From Nilaparvata lugens (taxonomy: Eukaryota; Arthropoda; Insecta; Hemiptera; Delphacidae), in contig NC_052505.1 of assembly GCF_014356525.2 (NCBI RefSeq), positions 3,034,759-3,098,758 on the forward strand: a stretch of DNA of 64,000 bases, given 5' to 3'. The notes under the pieces were generated by a model. That model saw only the letters and a list, made by a program, of their open reading frames with translations, was not told the origin of the DNA and searched no databases. The position numbers and the translations under genes were made by a program. How positions within the stretch are numbered: position 1 is the stretch's first letter; every line of letters starts with the position of its first letter. This document shows positions 1-64,000 of this stretch, piece by piece.

Positions 1-77
1 TACTGATAGCCGAGCGTCTTTCAATAATATTATTTATTATTTAACAATATTTTCCGTCACAATTTTACTTTGTGACA

Positions 78-215
78 ATTTATTGATAATTAGGAAGACC
101 GGTTTCGGTTTTCTCAATTTATCAGAGATTGACAATGGTGTAACAACCGAAACCGGTCTTTCCAAGTATCAATAAATCTGTGGTTTTTGACAATTTCTTA
201 GTCTTTTTCATTCAA
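78..215. mobile_element. Foldback MITE with ACCGGTTTCGGT arms, degraded copy
   Basis: GACCGGTTTCGGT and its complement ACCGAAACCGGTC flank GAGATTGACAATGGTGTAA. The right end (TTTTTGACAATTTCTTAGTC) recurs exactly at 37.5, 38.3 and 54.5 kb. It lies just 3' of the heme oxygenase stop and may form part of its 3' UTR. Confidence 0.75.
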
Positions 216-253
216 TTAATTATAAAAATATAAATACGATTTTCAGATCAGTT

Positions 254-927
254 CTACTCTTTGGCAATGAAAACGAAGAACAATATCATGAGTATTACTA
301 CAACGATAGCGAAAACAATCAGTCTTCTCAAAAGAACTTCATCGGCACCCCTCACAGTTTTCACCAGTGAATTGTTCAAAAGAAAAACAGTTTTACTTTC
401 CTCGATTAGAGCCATCCTAGTTTTCTCATCCATGTTTGCAGCGATGGAGTTCATAGATTTGACTAGTTTAAGTTTCAGTTCATAGACCGAATTATCCCCA
501 AAATCTGTGACGGCATCTCCACCTTTCCGTTTTGCCTCTGTGGTCACATCGTTAGAATACAGGAAATACGCGAAAGATCGGAATTTTTTGGTGACATTCC
601 TCTTTTTACGGAGAATTTGTCCGCCAGAAAACAGACCCATATAAAGATGGTAGACGTAGGCGCATAGTCTGATCGGGTCTTCCCTTTCGATGCGCTGCAG
701 ATGCGCCAGATAGTTGGCAACACTGTCTCGCGGTTTGTAGTTTTGGCGCCAGTTTGCGCCCAGATAGAAGTCAAGGTCGCGCTCAAAGGCCTCTGAGCGG
801 GCCATGCCTTCTATGTGCAGTTCGCCAACTGGCGTGTCGCGCAGTCGATGCATGGCCAACTCGAGGTAGCGGAAAATCTCGTAGAACACCAGCAGGCCTT
901 CGGCCCAAACGGAATTGTCCGACATGG
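254..927 (-). CDS. Ho: Heme oxygenase exon 2 (core and membrane anchor)
   Basis: The acceptor is cgttccacag|CC ATG TCG. The reading frame continues upstream of the acceptor to 973, but that extra N-terminus (MKFCPLIDNFLF...) is intron translation and does not match the family. The exon holds the GLFSGG motif and the C-terminal hydrophobic anchor and ends with TAG. Confidence 0.9.
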
Positions 928-3450
928 CTGTGGAACGAAACAGAAAGTTGTCGATTAGCGGGCAAAATTTCAAAAGAAATTATTCTATTTCATTTTATAG
1001 CATCCACCAACCACCTACATTGATTTAAATCAAGCTGTCATATGATTCAAAGCTAATATTTTTGTCATCAATGAGTCAAAAACACAAGAGGCCATTTATT
1101 CATTGAATACCAGATCCAAGTTTCCAGAAAAATTAAATTACTGGGGGTTCAGATTGACAATCATTTGACATGGAGTGACCACATAGATTCAGTATGTAGT
1201 AAGCTTTCAAAGGTTATTTATTTGTTAAAGACTTTGAAATACCATGTAGCTGAAAGTTATTTTATAAGTAACTATTATGCTCTATTTCATTCTATATTGA
1301 ATTATGGTATTATTCTATGGGGAAATTGTGCAAGAGTATCCGAAGTTTTGTTATTACAGAAGAAAGCAATTAGAATTATAACCAATTCAGAGATGAGAGC
1401 CCACTGTAAGCCACTTTTTATTAAAAGTAGAGTAATGACAGTTATTTGTTTGTACATATACACCCTGCTATTACATGTCTGAGGAAACAAATCTAACCAG
1501 CAACAAAAACATCCACACACACCATACAAGAAGCTATGCAAATTTGCATACACCACAAGTACGGTTATCAAAGACCTTAAGAAGCCATGTAAATTTAGGT
1601 TTGAGACTCTTCAATCACCTTCCTCAAGAAATAAGACAATTCCCGTTTTTTAAAGTTTAAAGATGCACTTTACAATTTTCTAGTCAAAAATCCCTTTTAC
1701 AGCTTGAAAGAGTACTATGAGAAGTGAATATTTGAATGTATTATGACTTTTTAAAAATGTATACTTTGATGTTATTATGACTTATATTGTATAGAAGTAT
1801 ATTAAGATGTAATTGAATATTATAACTATCTTGACAATGTCTCATGCAATGTAATTGTTCTTGGACGAATAAAAATATTCTATTCTATTCTATACAAAAA
1901 ATATTAGAAGGATTTGTCTTGATAATGAACAATTAAATATATTTTACTGTCGTTAACCTATATGAGGAAATTGACAACATTCTTTATTCTTTATAGATTG
2001 ATACAATAAGTAAATAAGTACATCATCAAGATGATAGGGAGAGAAAAAATAAGGTAAACTTGTGCTATTCCTCTCCCAAATTTAGATATAATTTCACAAA
2101 GTCCGAAATAAGTTCATTGTTGTAGTTGTTCACTTCACAAAATTTTCAGTCCTCAATTATTTTCAGTAGATTTTTAAATTTAGATTCATTGTCACAGTAT
2201 ACAAAATACCAAGTACAAAATTCAAGTGCAATAAAAAATATGATATGATATGAAAGGAAGCTAGTAATTATAACATGTATTTTGAAGCAGTTGGATTTGT
2301 TTGTACTTCATTTTTAAAATTGAATTCATTAGTTAAGCTTTGTAAATGTGAGACAAACCATCCTTCGACGCGAACCCAGCCTCCTAGGAGGAGTGATTTC
2401 AATAATGATTACTTAAAGGTGGAATAAACAAGATACTGTCAGTTCCACATGATTTATTCAAGCCCAAACTGAAGTTTCAATGTACTTAAGGCCTCATCAT
2501 GAGTTGAAGAATCAAAGTTTGGTCTGGAATAAATTATGTGGAACTGACAATATCTCTTTTATTCCACCTTAATATGAAGAAATTACACAACATCTCTGTT
2601 CATAGTGTAAGTTTTATGTTTATTTTTTCATGTTCTGTAAGAATGGTACTATGAAGTTGATAAAGATAAATTCATTTCATTTTGGTTCTTTGGATTAACA
2701 TTGTTACAGATGATATTTATTATTAAAAATGGTACTATGAAGTTAATAAAGATAAATTCATTTCATTTTGGTTCTTTAGATTTAACATTGTTACAGATGA
2801 TATTTATTATCATATGATTTCAATACATTAGTTACCAGAACGTTAATAACAGTTTAGTCTTGAATGTATTAAAAATAAAGATGGTTGGTTGATATGAAAA
2901 GTATTATTTATTCAATATCTAACAAACATCAACCAGAATTCAATTTAAATGACATTTGCTTTGTATCAGCAAGCCTAATAAAAACAAAATTTATTTATTT
3001 ATTTACTTATATTTTTTCACAAAGAAGCACTGATTTGGAGAGAAAAAATAAGGATACTCCTTGTACTATTTCTCTCCCAAATTTAGATAACATTTTAAAA
3101 GTTAATCTATTGAAACTTGCAAGATGGGGGTTTGTCGTTTATTTTGTATTTTGAACAACAAAATAATGTTAAAAGAATGAGTAATAAGTTAAGTAATGTC
3201 ACAGATCTGTTTAAATAGTCTATGGTAATGTTGAGAGAACAGGCTAATAATTCCACAGACAAAGCAGAAACCATGAACACACTTCTCTAGACATAACTAA
3301 TGTCAAAATTTTAGAAATAGAATATTTTTTTTTCAAATAGTTGAAATAATTACCAAAAGCCAGCTTCGCATTAACAAGTGCATCACTCATAGCATGAACA
3401 TCTCTTGTAGCTTTCCTAAGCTGCTTGTTGAAAGGAACTTCTGTAGCCAT
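254..3450 (-). CDS. Ho: Heme oxygenase, two-exon gene (join of 3354..3450 and 254..927)
   Basis: Heme oxygenase opens heme to biliverdin, CO and iron using electrons from NADPH-cytochrome P450 reductase, normally on the ER membrane. The joined product is 256 aa. Residues 1-32 (exon 1) hold the N-terminal helix with TRDVHAMSDALVNAKLAF; His19 aligns with the proximal heme ligand. Residues 43-55 (GLLVFYEIFRYLE) and 77-89 (SEAFERDLDFYLG) follow the family pattern, and 128-135 read YMGLFSGG, the distal-helix glycine motif. The last ~25 residues (LIVFAIVVVILMILFFVFI) form a tail anchor. Length fits the family. Exon 1 ends F-G|gt, exon 2 begins ag|CC, giving Ala33, so phases agree. Odd: the human HO-1 Asp140 position is Leu131 here. 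The 2.4-kb intron carries a LINE remnant and MITEs. Stop is TAG at 254-256. Identification is firm; the exact start rests on the good context tcaaaATGG. Confidence 0.92.
1130..1892 (+). mobile_element. LINE fragment, RT C-terminal region plus 3' UTR
   Basis: In pieces it encodes LGVQIDNHLTWSDH, YYALFHSILNYGIILWG, LLLQKKAIRIITNSE and AHCKPLF, the C-terminal signature of Jockey/CR1-like reverse transcriptases that also appears in four other fragments here. A stop at 1480-1482 and a shift into the frame of 1475-1660 break it. The tail has AATAAA followed by TATTC repeats, a LINE 3' end. It lies antisense in the heme oxygenase intron. Confidence 0.85.
1893..2415. other. Non-coding, with one short dispersed repeat
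   Basis: This is AT-rich intron. A short repeat at about 1985-2090 contains GGGAGAGAAAAAATAAGG and CTCTCCCAAATTTAGATA, which form an imperfect hairpin. The same unit recurs near 3.0, 26.5, 40.2 and 44.3 kb. I see nothing else. Confidence 0.5.
2416..2570. mobile_element. Short foldback MITE
   Basis: The left end AAGGTGGAATAAA...ACTGTCAGTTCCACAT is mirrored on the right by ATGTGGAACTGACAAT...TTTATTCCACCTT, giving about 40-bp imperfect inverted arms. It has no coding capacity. Confidence 0.7.
2642..2812. repeat. Two-copy tandem duplication, ~86-bp unit
   Basis: AATGGTACTATGAAGTT..GATGATATTTATTAT occurs twice head to tail with a few mismatches. Confidence 0.75.
2813..3353. other. Intron sequence with a dispersed 3'-end repeat
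   Basis: The GGGAGAGAAAAA / TTTCTCTCCCAAATTTAGAT short repeat lies at about 2985-3085. The rest is AT-rich with no feature I can support. Confidence 0.4.
3354..3450 (-). CDS. Ho: Heme oxygenase exon 1 (N-terminal, proximal His)
   Basis: This exon codes for residues 1-32 plus one base. It starts MATEVPFNKQLRKATRDVHA and includes His19. The donor in the coding direction is GCTTTTG|gtaatt. Reading on past the donor reaches a stop only after 36 residues that are unlike the family, which supports splicing. Confidence 0.88.
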
Positions 3451-3639
3451 TTTGAATTACCCTGTAGACCTGGGAAACGAATCCAAAAGTTAGTCTCATA
3501 CCGATCAATTACAATAGAGAATGACGCAAGTAAAAATATCATTATAGAAATTAGTAATCGAATCAATCCTATACTATTAAACGAGCAACATCTGTTTATA
3601 TGTTTAGATGTTCATATGTTTGGATGTTTATATGTTTGT

Positions 3640-3900
3640 ATTTCACAGGATCTCGGAAACGGCTCTAACGATTCTCACTAAATTATTCATAACGTAGTAG
3701 GTTTATAATATAAAGATTCGATTGCACTAGGTCTCATCCCTGGGAAAACTCGCTGAAGGACATTAAAAGGATAATTATTATTTATCCTTGGAAAAACAGC
3801 TGATAATAATAATTATTTCGTCGTATGTTGGTGATGAAGTGAGTGAGCGAGTTCATGTGTGTGGGACTGTGTCAAATTATGACTCAGCTGTTGAACCTTT
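3640..3900 (-). repeat. Dispersed repeat (inverse of 61.0-61.17 kb) upstream of heme oxygenase
   Basis: AAACGGCTCTAACGATT, GATTCGATTGCACTAGGTCTC and AGGATAATTATTATTTATCC occur in reverse complement at about 60.99-61.18 kb. The heme oxygenase 5' flank therefore begins within about 200 bp of a mobile repeat. No clear TATA box is seen. Confidence 0.6.
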
Positions 3901-3924
3901 GTAATCATTCAATTAGGTACTTAG

Positions 3925-4065
3925 TGCCGGTTGCGAAAAGGCCGGGTTATTTTCATTCCAGTAGATCCATCTTTCTGAAATGGTCTTCTCTGGTTAGGTT
4001 CACGTGAAGTTAATCAGGATTGAAATTTAACCGGCAACTGGGCCTTTGTGAGGGAAATTTTTGCA
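3925..4065. mobile_element. Degraded foldback MITE (AAATTTAACCGGC family)
   Basis: It starts AGTGCCGGTTGC and ends AAATTTAACCGGCAACTGGGCC, matching the better copy at 43941-44092. Confidence 0.55.
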
Positions 4066-4305
4066 TTCCTCTGGGAATTAATCTCAATTTACTGTTATCA
4101 GATAGAACATCTCTGAATGAATGTTATTATAATTTCTTCTTTCGTAATAAATTTTTTATGCTTTTGTACTCCACAGCGAAGCTCTGTCCTCGATATTTAA
4201 TCTTTATTGTAATACCTAATACCTTCTGCTTCATCCATGACCAACACTTGTGAGATTGGTGGCCTCAAAAAATCAAAACACGTACCGTAATTCAACACAA
4301 ACTGT

Positions 4306-5582
4306 AAGGCTCAACTCACACTTACGCGACTCAAGTCGAGAAGAAACTGCGACTCTAGTCTCTTCTCTACGCAGCATGTGTTTTCAAATGGTGACACTCA
4401 GACCAGTCGATTCTAGCATAGAGAAACAATAGCGTAAGTAGATATCCCATGGTATAGGGTGTTTATGTCGCAAATTTTACTGTTATCTCAAATCGATTAC
4501 TATCGATTATTGTAGATTTTTACTGTTTTGGACGGGTGAAAGAGTATGAACGGCACAATATTGATTGATTGATTGAGTACTTTATTTATGTAGATTACAA
4601 TATATACACTGGCTTTTACACTTATATACAAAGCTTACAATACAGCAAAATTACAGATGAATTTACATAATGTAGACTAAGAAAATGATTTTTGAACTGC
4701 ATATGATATGAAAAAAGCAATTGGTAATAGCTATAGATAATATTGTTATGCATCTACATAAATTGGCGGAGCTTTGGACATATCAATGTCCATTCTTTGG
4801 AAAGAATATTCAAAATATCCTTCCCACTAACAACCTACCAAAACGTTAATTTCATTAATTCAACTAAGGATTAATTAATATGAGAGACTACCAGCGTCAC
4901 ACAGCTTTTTGGGAAATAAATACGTGGACTATCGGCTTGAGATAACAGTGAAAGTTGCGACATAAACGCCCTATACCATGGGATATCTACTTAAGCTATT
5001 GTTTCTCTATGATTCTAGTCCACGCGACCTCACGACTGTGAGACTGAGTCGAGCGTTGACTCGACATGTTGGTCGAGCCTCGACTTGAGTTGCATAGTAC
5101 CCTGCATTTTTAATGCAAGTGAGGTTATGTTTGATGAAAGTGATGTTTTATCATTCTAGATAAGAAAATAATGAGAAATAGATAAGACAATATGTTCATA
5201 ATAATTATGATAAAATTATTTACATGATAATTAGTGACGAATTAGATCTTATATTTTTAATAAAGTAAGGTTAGAAAATGGAGTAGCATAGAACAGAAGT
5301 AGTGAAAATGATCAAGTGAGTCGTAAGGTCGAGAGACTGGAGTATTCTCGACTGGAGTCGTACAATTTGAGTCGAGTCAGTGTGGCATTGACTATTATGA
5401 AATTTGTTACATGCTAATTACTGACGAATTAGATCTCATATTTTTAATAGAGTAAAGTTAGAAAATGGAGTAGCATGGAACTGAAGTAGTGAAAATGATC
5501 AAGTGAGTCGTAAAGTCGAGAGACTGGAGTATTCTCGACTGGAGTCGTACGATTCGAGTCGAACCAGTGTGGCATTGACCTT
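4306..5582. mobile_element. Composite MITE with CGACTCAAGTCGAG ends, hosting nested insertions
   Basis: The left end AAGGCTCAACTCACACTTAC resembles the complement of the right end CCAGTGTGGCATTGACCTT. The interior holds many GACTCGA/TCGAGTC motifs. A hAT-M MITE sits inside at 4418-5011. The right part is a tandem duplication (about 5218-5395 and 5396-5580) with GATCAAGTGAGTCGTAA and GACTGGAGTATTCTCGACTG in both copies. Confidence 0.6.
4418..5011. mobile_element. hAT-M MITE with 7-bp target duplication, itself interrupted
   Basis: TIRs are CATAGAGAAACAATAGCGTA and the mirrored TTGTTTCTCTATG, with TAGATATCCCATGG just inside. ATTCTAG flanks both sides, a 7-bp target duplication. Roughly 4556-4870 is a later insertion starting with GATT repeats and ACTTTATTTATGTAGATTAC, probably a LINE 3' end on the minus strand. 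Confidence 0.75.
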
Positions 5583-5584
5583 CA

Positions 5585-6260
5585 ACAGGTGTTGGAGATG
5601 TCAGCGGAGCATCTGCGGTCTTCAACTTCCAGGTCAATGAATGAGAGCAAGAAGCAAAACATCATCTGCAGCTTGTCGCGAAGTCTGCCTCAAGAACAGG
5701 AACCGGTGAAGCTGCTGGGCTTTGTATTGGGTTCGAAACTCAGCTGGGCTAGCCACATCCAACAGATGACTGGGAGACTGTCCCGAATCTGTTTCCTGTT
5801 GCTCAAGCTGAGGGGACAGGTGACGGAGGCATATCTGGTCATGGTGTATCATGCACTTTTCCACTGCCATATCTCTCCTATGGTCCACTCATGTGGGGTC
5901 ATTCAGCCAAGGTTGTGGACATACTGAAGCTACTAGGATTATAACTGCAAGCGAACATCATGCACATTGCAAGCCCATTTTTGTTAGGCTGGGTATCCTA
6001 ACAGAAGTCAGCCACTTCCTTCTTCTCTGCCTCATGTATATCAACAAAATTTGTTGACTCGGACTGATGTACATCACCATAACACCAGGCATCGAGTGCT
6101 GATTGACACACCCAGGGTGCGCCTCCAGAGATCGCGGGTATGCTACAGGAGTGCAGCTCTCCGCTACTTCAACAGGAGTGGAGCAGTTGGATACCAGCAA
6201 GTTCGAGAGGGTTGTGACCGGTTTTTTGAGAGCCAGGGCTTATTATGATGTATAGAAGTT
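5585..6260 (+). mobile_element. LINE fragment, RT C-terminal region, frameshifted
   Basis: It encodes KLLGFVLGSKLSWASHIQQM, LSRICFLLLKLRGQV and VYHALFHCHIS, then after shifts RTDVHHHNTRHRVLIDTPRV and RYFNRSGAVGYQQV. This is the end of a Jockey/CR1-like RT ORF. At least two frame breaks make it inactive. Confidence 0.82.
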
Positions 6261-6575
6261 TTTAAACGATGACCTGTCTCAAATACTATCTGGCTAACTT
6301 TCCAGTAAGTTAAAGAGCAAGGCCTTAGATGTTAACTAAGTGTGCTCTATCTTGATCGCTGCCATCTTGATAAATTAGTGTTTTTGAATTTTATTGTGAA
6401 ATGACGCCATCGATCCCACAAGTATGGGTAATGGATGAAGAAGGAGGAGGTATAAGGTATAGTGTGAGTTGAGCCTAATATTTCAGATGGCAGTGATCCA
6501 CTGAACGCGCTTTCAGAAAAAATGCAAATTATCACCCAAATATTCATTTACACTGTAATATGCCTTGTCACACAG
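6261..6575. other. No gene seen
   Basis: AT-rich sequence with a pyrimidine-poor stretch. No motif or repeat match was recognised. Confidence 0.3.
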
Positions 6576-6980
6576 TAGCTTCCGGACGGTTCTCCTGAAG
6601 GCGGCCTCATCCAATTGCTTCACACCATTACGCAGCTAGTCAAAGAATTACAGGGCAGAAATCCTATAACTGGTTTGTGGTCGATGGAGGCGTCTCCTGA
6701 GGACATCAAACAGCTTACTGCGCTTGGTGTTGTGTTAGTGGATGTCACAACAGGCAGCTGGAGTATGGTTTATCCTCTTGACATACAAAAAGCGTAGGAG
6801 GATGTAATGGCTGATGACCGTCAGTACACCGAGCAAATATGGGCTTACAGTGGACAAGATGGTCGCTGCCTGTTAGGATTTTTACAGCCCTTTTTTGCAG
6901 CCTCAAGACATCTTGCCATAAAAATTAAAATGATAACAGCATGCTTCAATCATAATATAGAGAAGAAGAGTATTTCACGA
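6576..6980 (+). pseudogene. Unidentified protein-like ORF interrupted by one TAG
   Basis: The frame opens after a possible acceptor (cacacagtag|CTTCCG) and reads LPDGSPEGGLIQLLHTITQL...GSWSMVYPLDIQKA, hits TAG at 6795-6797, then continues in the same frame as EDVMADDRQYTEQIWAYSG...CLLGFLQPFF to a stop near 6980. Composition and codon use look protein-like for about 110 residues around the stop. I do not recognise the family. It could be a decayed host or transposon exon, a last exon ending at the TAG, or chance. Confidence 0.35.
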
Positions 6981-6984
6981 TAAG

Positions 6985-8117
6985 AAACTTCTTGATTTCT
7001 CCATCTACATTTCATAACCAGTTTACTAGATAGATGGCGTCAAATTCTATATAATATATAGAATATTATTATATATTATAATAACTAATATTATTAGTTA
7101 AAAAACTCATGGGAGTTAAGAGACACATTATAAAAAGCAATACTCACCAACTAATACTCTAGACTAGTGTTGTGTAATCTTATGTCTTTGTAAAAGACTT
7201 TTCTTCTGTAAACAAGTAATGTAGGTACAACTACAGGGAAAAATTGTCCAAGTTTTGCAATACAATACAAAAAAAGGTCAATACAACCAAGAATAGTTTT
7301 TTCAACAAGAATATTGATTTAAGAAACGTTTAAAGGCGTAGTAAACTTTTTATTTGGCATCAAAATATAACCTAAAAACTTTGGCAACCACAGACAGAAA
7401 TCATGATCATCACAGCTGACAAGATATGATACCAAACTACCAACCAAATGTAGGAGTGACTCAAAAACATTCAAGAAAGTTTATTGTTTCAATTAAAATG
7501 ATATTCATTTCAAAGTGATTAATAACTTTACATTTCAACTGAATACTTTTTTCTAAATACAGTTGATTTAAACTATCAACTTCTAATTAATATATATGAA
7601 GCAGACATTCTCCTCATAGAGCAGAAGCAAACAGCTGCTCAATACAGTTGCTTTTGTTTTAAATTTCAATAAATCCTATGGCTGAACGCAAAATTAGGTT
7701 ACAATATTAGCTACCTATTGTGCAAATTTTATTGATTTTTTAAATACTAACTCTAGATTTGTTGAAATTAAATAAAAATAATTCAATGCAGTGTTTTAAT
7801 GGATTTTATAGACTTTAATTCACTGAATCAGTGATTTAACCTATAGTTATTGAAAATAGTGATACCTTGGTGAGGTTATTTTAATTATTGATGGTTACTC
7901 AATAGAATAGTTTTTCTTTTTTGAATTTTTTCTAAAATTTATTCAGTCACATTCAAATTACAGATTGATCCACACCAACAATTAAATAAATAAAAGCTAT
8001 TTTTATGTTATCAAAGAATCCATAGGATTCTGGATCTACTAACTAGCAGCTAGCTTATTGAGAACTCAACAAATTTTTAATTTTTGTAGATAAAGGTATT
8101 AGAATTCTAATGAACAA
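6985..8117. other. AT-rich region upstream of the ankyrin gene start codon
   Basis: No ORF, known repeat end or clear core promoter is visible. An in-frame TAG at 8100-8102 precedes the ATG at 8118. A polypyrimidine-AG (taatttttgtag) ending at 8088 could be the acceptor of an exon starting in the 5' UTR, which would put the promoter further upstream. Confidence 0.35.
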
Positions 8118-62580
<54,463 letters not shown>

Positions 62581-62599
62581 GTCAGTACAACACTTATAT

Positions 62600-63840
62600 A
62601 ATAGAGAAAATATAGCATAATAAGATATACAGTCGAACCTCTGTATAACGAAGCTGATTATCCCGAGAGAAAATTCGCTGCAGAGAGGTATTCGTTCGTT
62701 ATTAAGAGATTCTGTCAAGAAATCTGTCACGATCCTATGGATCTTATAATATCGTATCACGGCAGTAAATAAATGAATATGGTACATAAAACATATCATC
62801 GCGAAAGTAGATAGGGTACCTATTAGGCCAATATTAATATGGAAATTTGAAAATTCATGCTGTTTGGAAAAAACATGTTTTTTGAATATTTATAGAATGT
62901 AATAAGTAAGTAAACTCACCAATTTATTTTCAGAAAGCTTGATTTGTACTATTAGTGGAGTTTAATCAAAGTACATACTCTGTAGCAATATTTTTCAACT
63001 CTTTACACTACTATTAGATGGAACGCAAAATACGGTTATTTTGTCAATAACTTCACTATAAATATCAACTTTCCTATTTTTTAATGTTTCAAATTTGAAA
63101 AAGTGAGTAATTTTCGGTTCAATTTTGCATTTGAATGAAAAATCATGTTTAAACGACTCACATCTATTCAAACAAACAGTCAGACATGTCTGGTACACTA
63201 TTTTCCAGTTTTAATCCTTGCCTGATAATTTTGAAAGCCTCTAGAACTTCTTGATCTGACGGATTCTTCTCCTCAGGTTCCGTCACAGCTATCATCATCA
63301 TAGTCAGCTCAAAGAATTGAAATGTGTGACAAAAGCAAGAATGGGGAAGTTTAGTCGTTCACCTGCCTGGTCTACAATAATGAAAAGTTCTTGGAATTCA
63401 ATATCCAGTAACTTGCATTCAATTTCCGACTTGTGTTTCACCCTCTATTAACTGTCTACCGCCCTATCTTCCTCCTACCTGAATTGTCATTATTTTTAGT
63501 CTATTGACCTTTCTGCTGAAACTAAACAATTCCTTGGAAATAACCGTCTGCTTCCAATACACACTACACTTTGTATGTTGAAGTCAAGAGAAAACTTTGT
63601 TGTTGAGAGGTCCGAAATTCTTTACATAGAGGTAAATAAGCAGCTAAAACTCAAAAATGTCATGGGACCAGGTAAAAATTCGTTGTGTAGAGGATTTCGT
63701 TATAGAGAGGTTCGACTGTATTTAGAAGATAAATAAGAAGATATCTCATGGTATAGGGCGTTAATGTTTCAAATTTCAAGCAGAGTTTTTGTATACTGAA
63801 GCCCCGATTACTGTCGACTTTAGTAAAGGAGGAAATTCAT
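62600..63840. mobile_element. hAT-M fragment split by the pogo-like element
   Basis: ATAGAGAAAATATAGCATAA before 62630 and ATAAGAAGATATCTCATGGT after 63720 are two parts of a hAT-M end. Confidence 0.65.
62630..63718 (-). mobile_element. pogo/Tigger-like DNA transposon, decayed
   Basis: TIR CAGTCGAACCTCTGTATAAC / TTATAGAGAGGTTCGACTG with TA on both sides, as in pogo/Tigger elements. The minus strand at about 63175-63310 encodes AVTEPEEKNPSDQEVLEAF and IIRQGLKLEN, the C-terminal region of such transposases. The DDE core is gone. Confidence 0.85.
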
Positions 63841-63907
63841 ATGTCTACAGATGGAAATTTGGCCCATTGAGAAATTGCATTTATTCAAATGATGATGAAT
63901 AATAATT

Positions 63908-64000
63908 GACCGAGCGAAGTGAGGTCTGAGGCTGCGTTTACACCAAAGTTTTAAACAAAATGTTAATAACTTAATCCTTATAGATTCTATTAGATAGAAC
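63908..64000 (+). repeat. Repeat A start at the window edge
   Basis: GACCGAGCGAAGTGAGGTCT, then diverging into GAGGCTGCGTTTACACC. Confidence 0.7.

Noticed and set aside
928..973. Extended N-terminus of heme oxygenase (MKFCPLIDNFLF...)
   Set aside because: It lies before a good acceptor and is unlike the family; exon 1 at 3354-3450 supplies the real N-terminus.

Overview
This is eukaryotic, AT-rich insect genomic DNA. It has spliced genes with GT-AG introns, Jockey/CR1-like and RTE-like LINE fragments, pogo, hAT-like, PIF/Harbinger-like and piggyBac-like DNA elements, and dense foldback MITEs. Transposase remnants of the DUF4817/mariner-like type suggest a hemipteran, perhaps planthopper-like; that placement is inference. 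There are no bacterial operons, rRNA genes or CRISPR arrays.

Two host genes are supported. (1) A heme oxygenase on the minus strand at 254-3450: two exons joined in phase, 256 aa, with proximal His19 and a C-terminal membrane anchor. (2) An ankyrin-repeat protein on the plus strand, first coding exon at 8118 and fifth at 62421-62580, open at its 3' end. Its five exons (8118-8171, 13442-13598, 16788-16828, 32165-32330, 62421-62580) have mutually compatible phases and good splice signals and encode 192 complete codons so far. I do not recognise the family member. The introns are about 5.3, 3.2, 15.3 and 30.1 kb and consist mostly of repeats.

Layout: 1-4.3 kb heme oxygenase with MITE and LINE remnants; 4.3-7 kb nested MITEs, a LINE fragment and an unidentified broken ORF; 8.1-13.4 kb intron 1 with three LINE fragments; 13.6-16.8 kb intron 2 with a frameshifted LINE; 16.8-32.2 kb intron 3 with a 1.2-kb palindrome, three partial copies of exon 4, a satellite array, a LINE ORF1 and transposase remnants; 32.3-62.4 kb intron 4 with minisatellites, piggyBac-like and Harbinger-like MITEs, a foldback family carrying tRNA-like arms, an RTE-like LINE nested in a repeat, and a possible alternative first exon near 57.4 kb; 62.6-63.7 kb a decayed pogo element just after exon 5.

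Repeat family names used here (mine): A = starts GACCGAGCGAAGTGAGGTC; B = TIR TATAGTGAGGTCCACGTTAT; C = starts AGTATATTTCGCACCTAG; D = CAGACCTGATAACAGCGCTC; E = TIR AAGCCCGGTC; F = about 640-bp palindrome ending AAGGCTGTGCAAAGGC; G = palindrome with TIR TACAGGGTTATCATAAAAGA; H = starts CTGGTGTGGCGCACTCACAC; hAT-M = TIR CATAGAGAAACAATAGC; T = tRNA-armed foldback ending GGATTTTCGTTTAATAATA. All coordinates of repeats are by eye and may be off by several bases.
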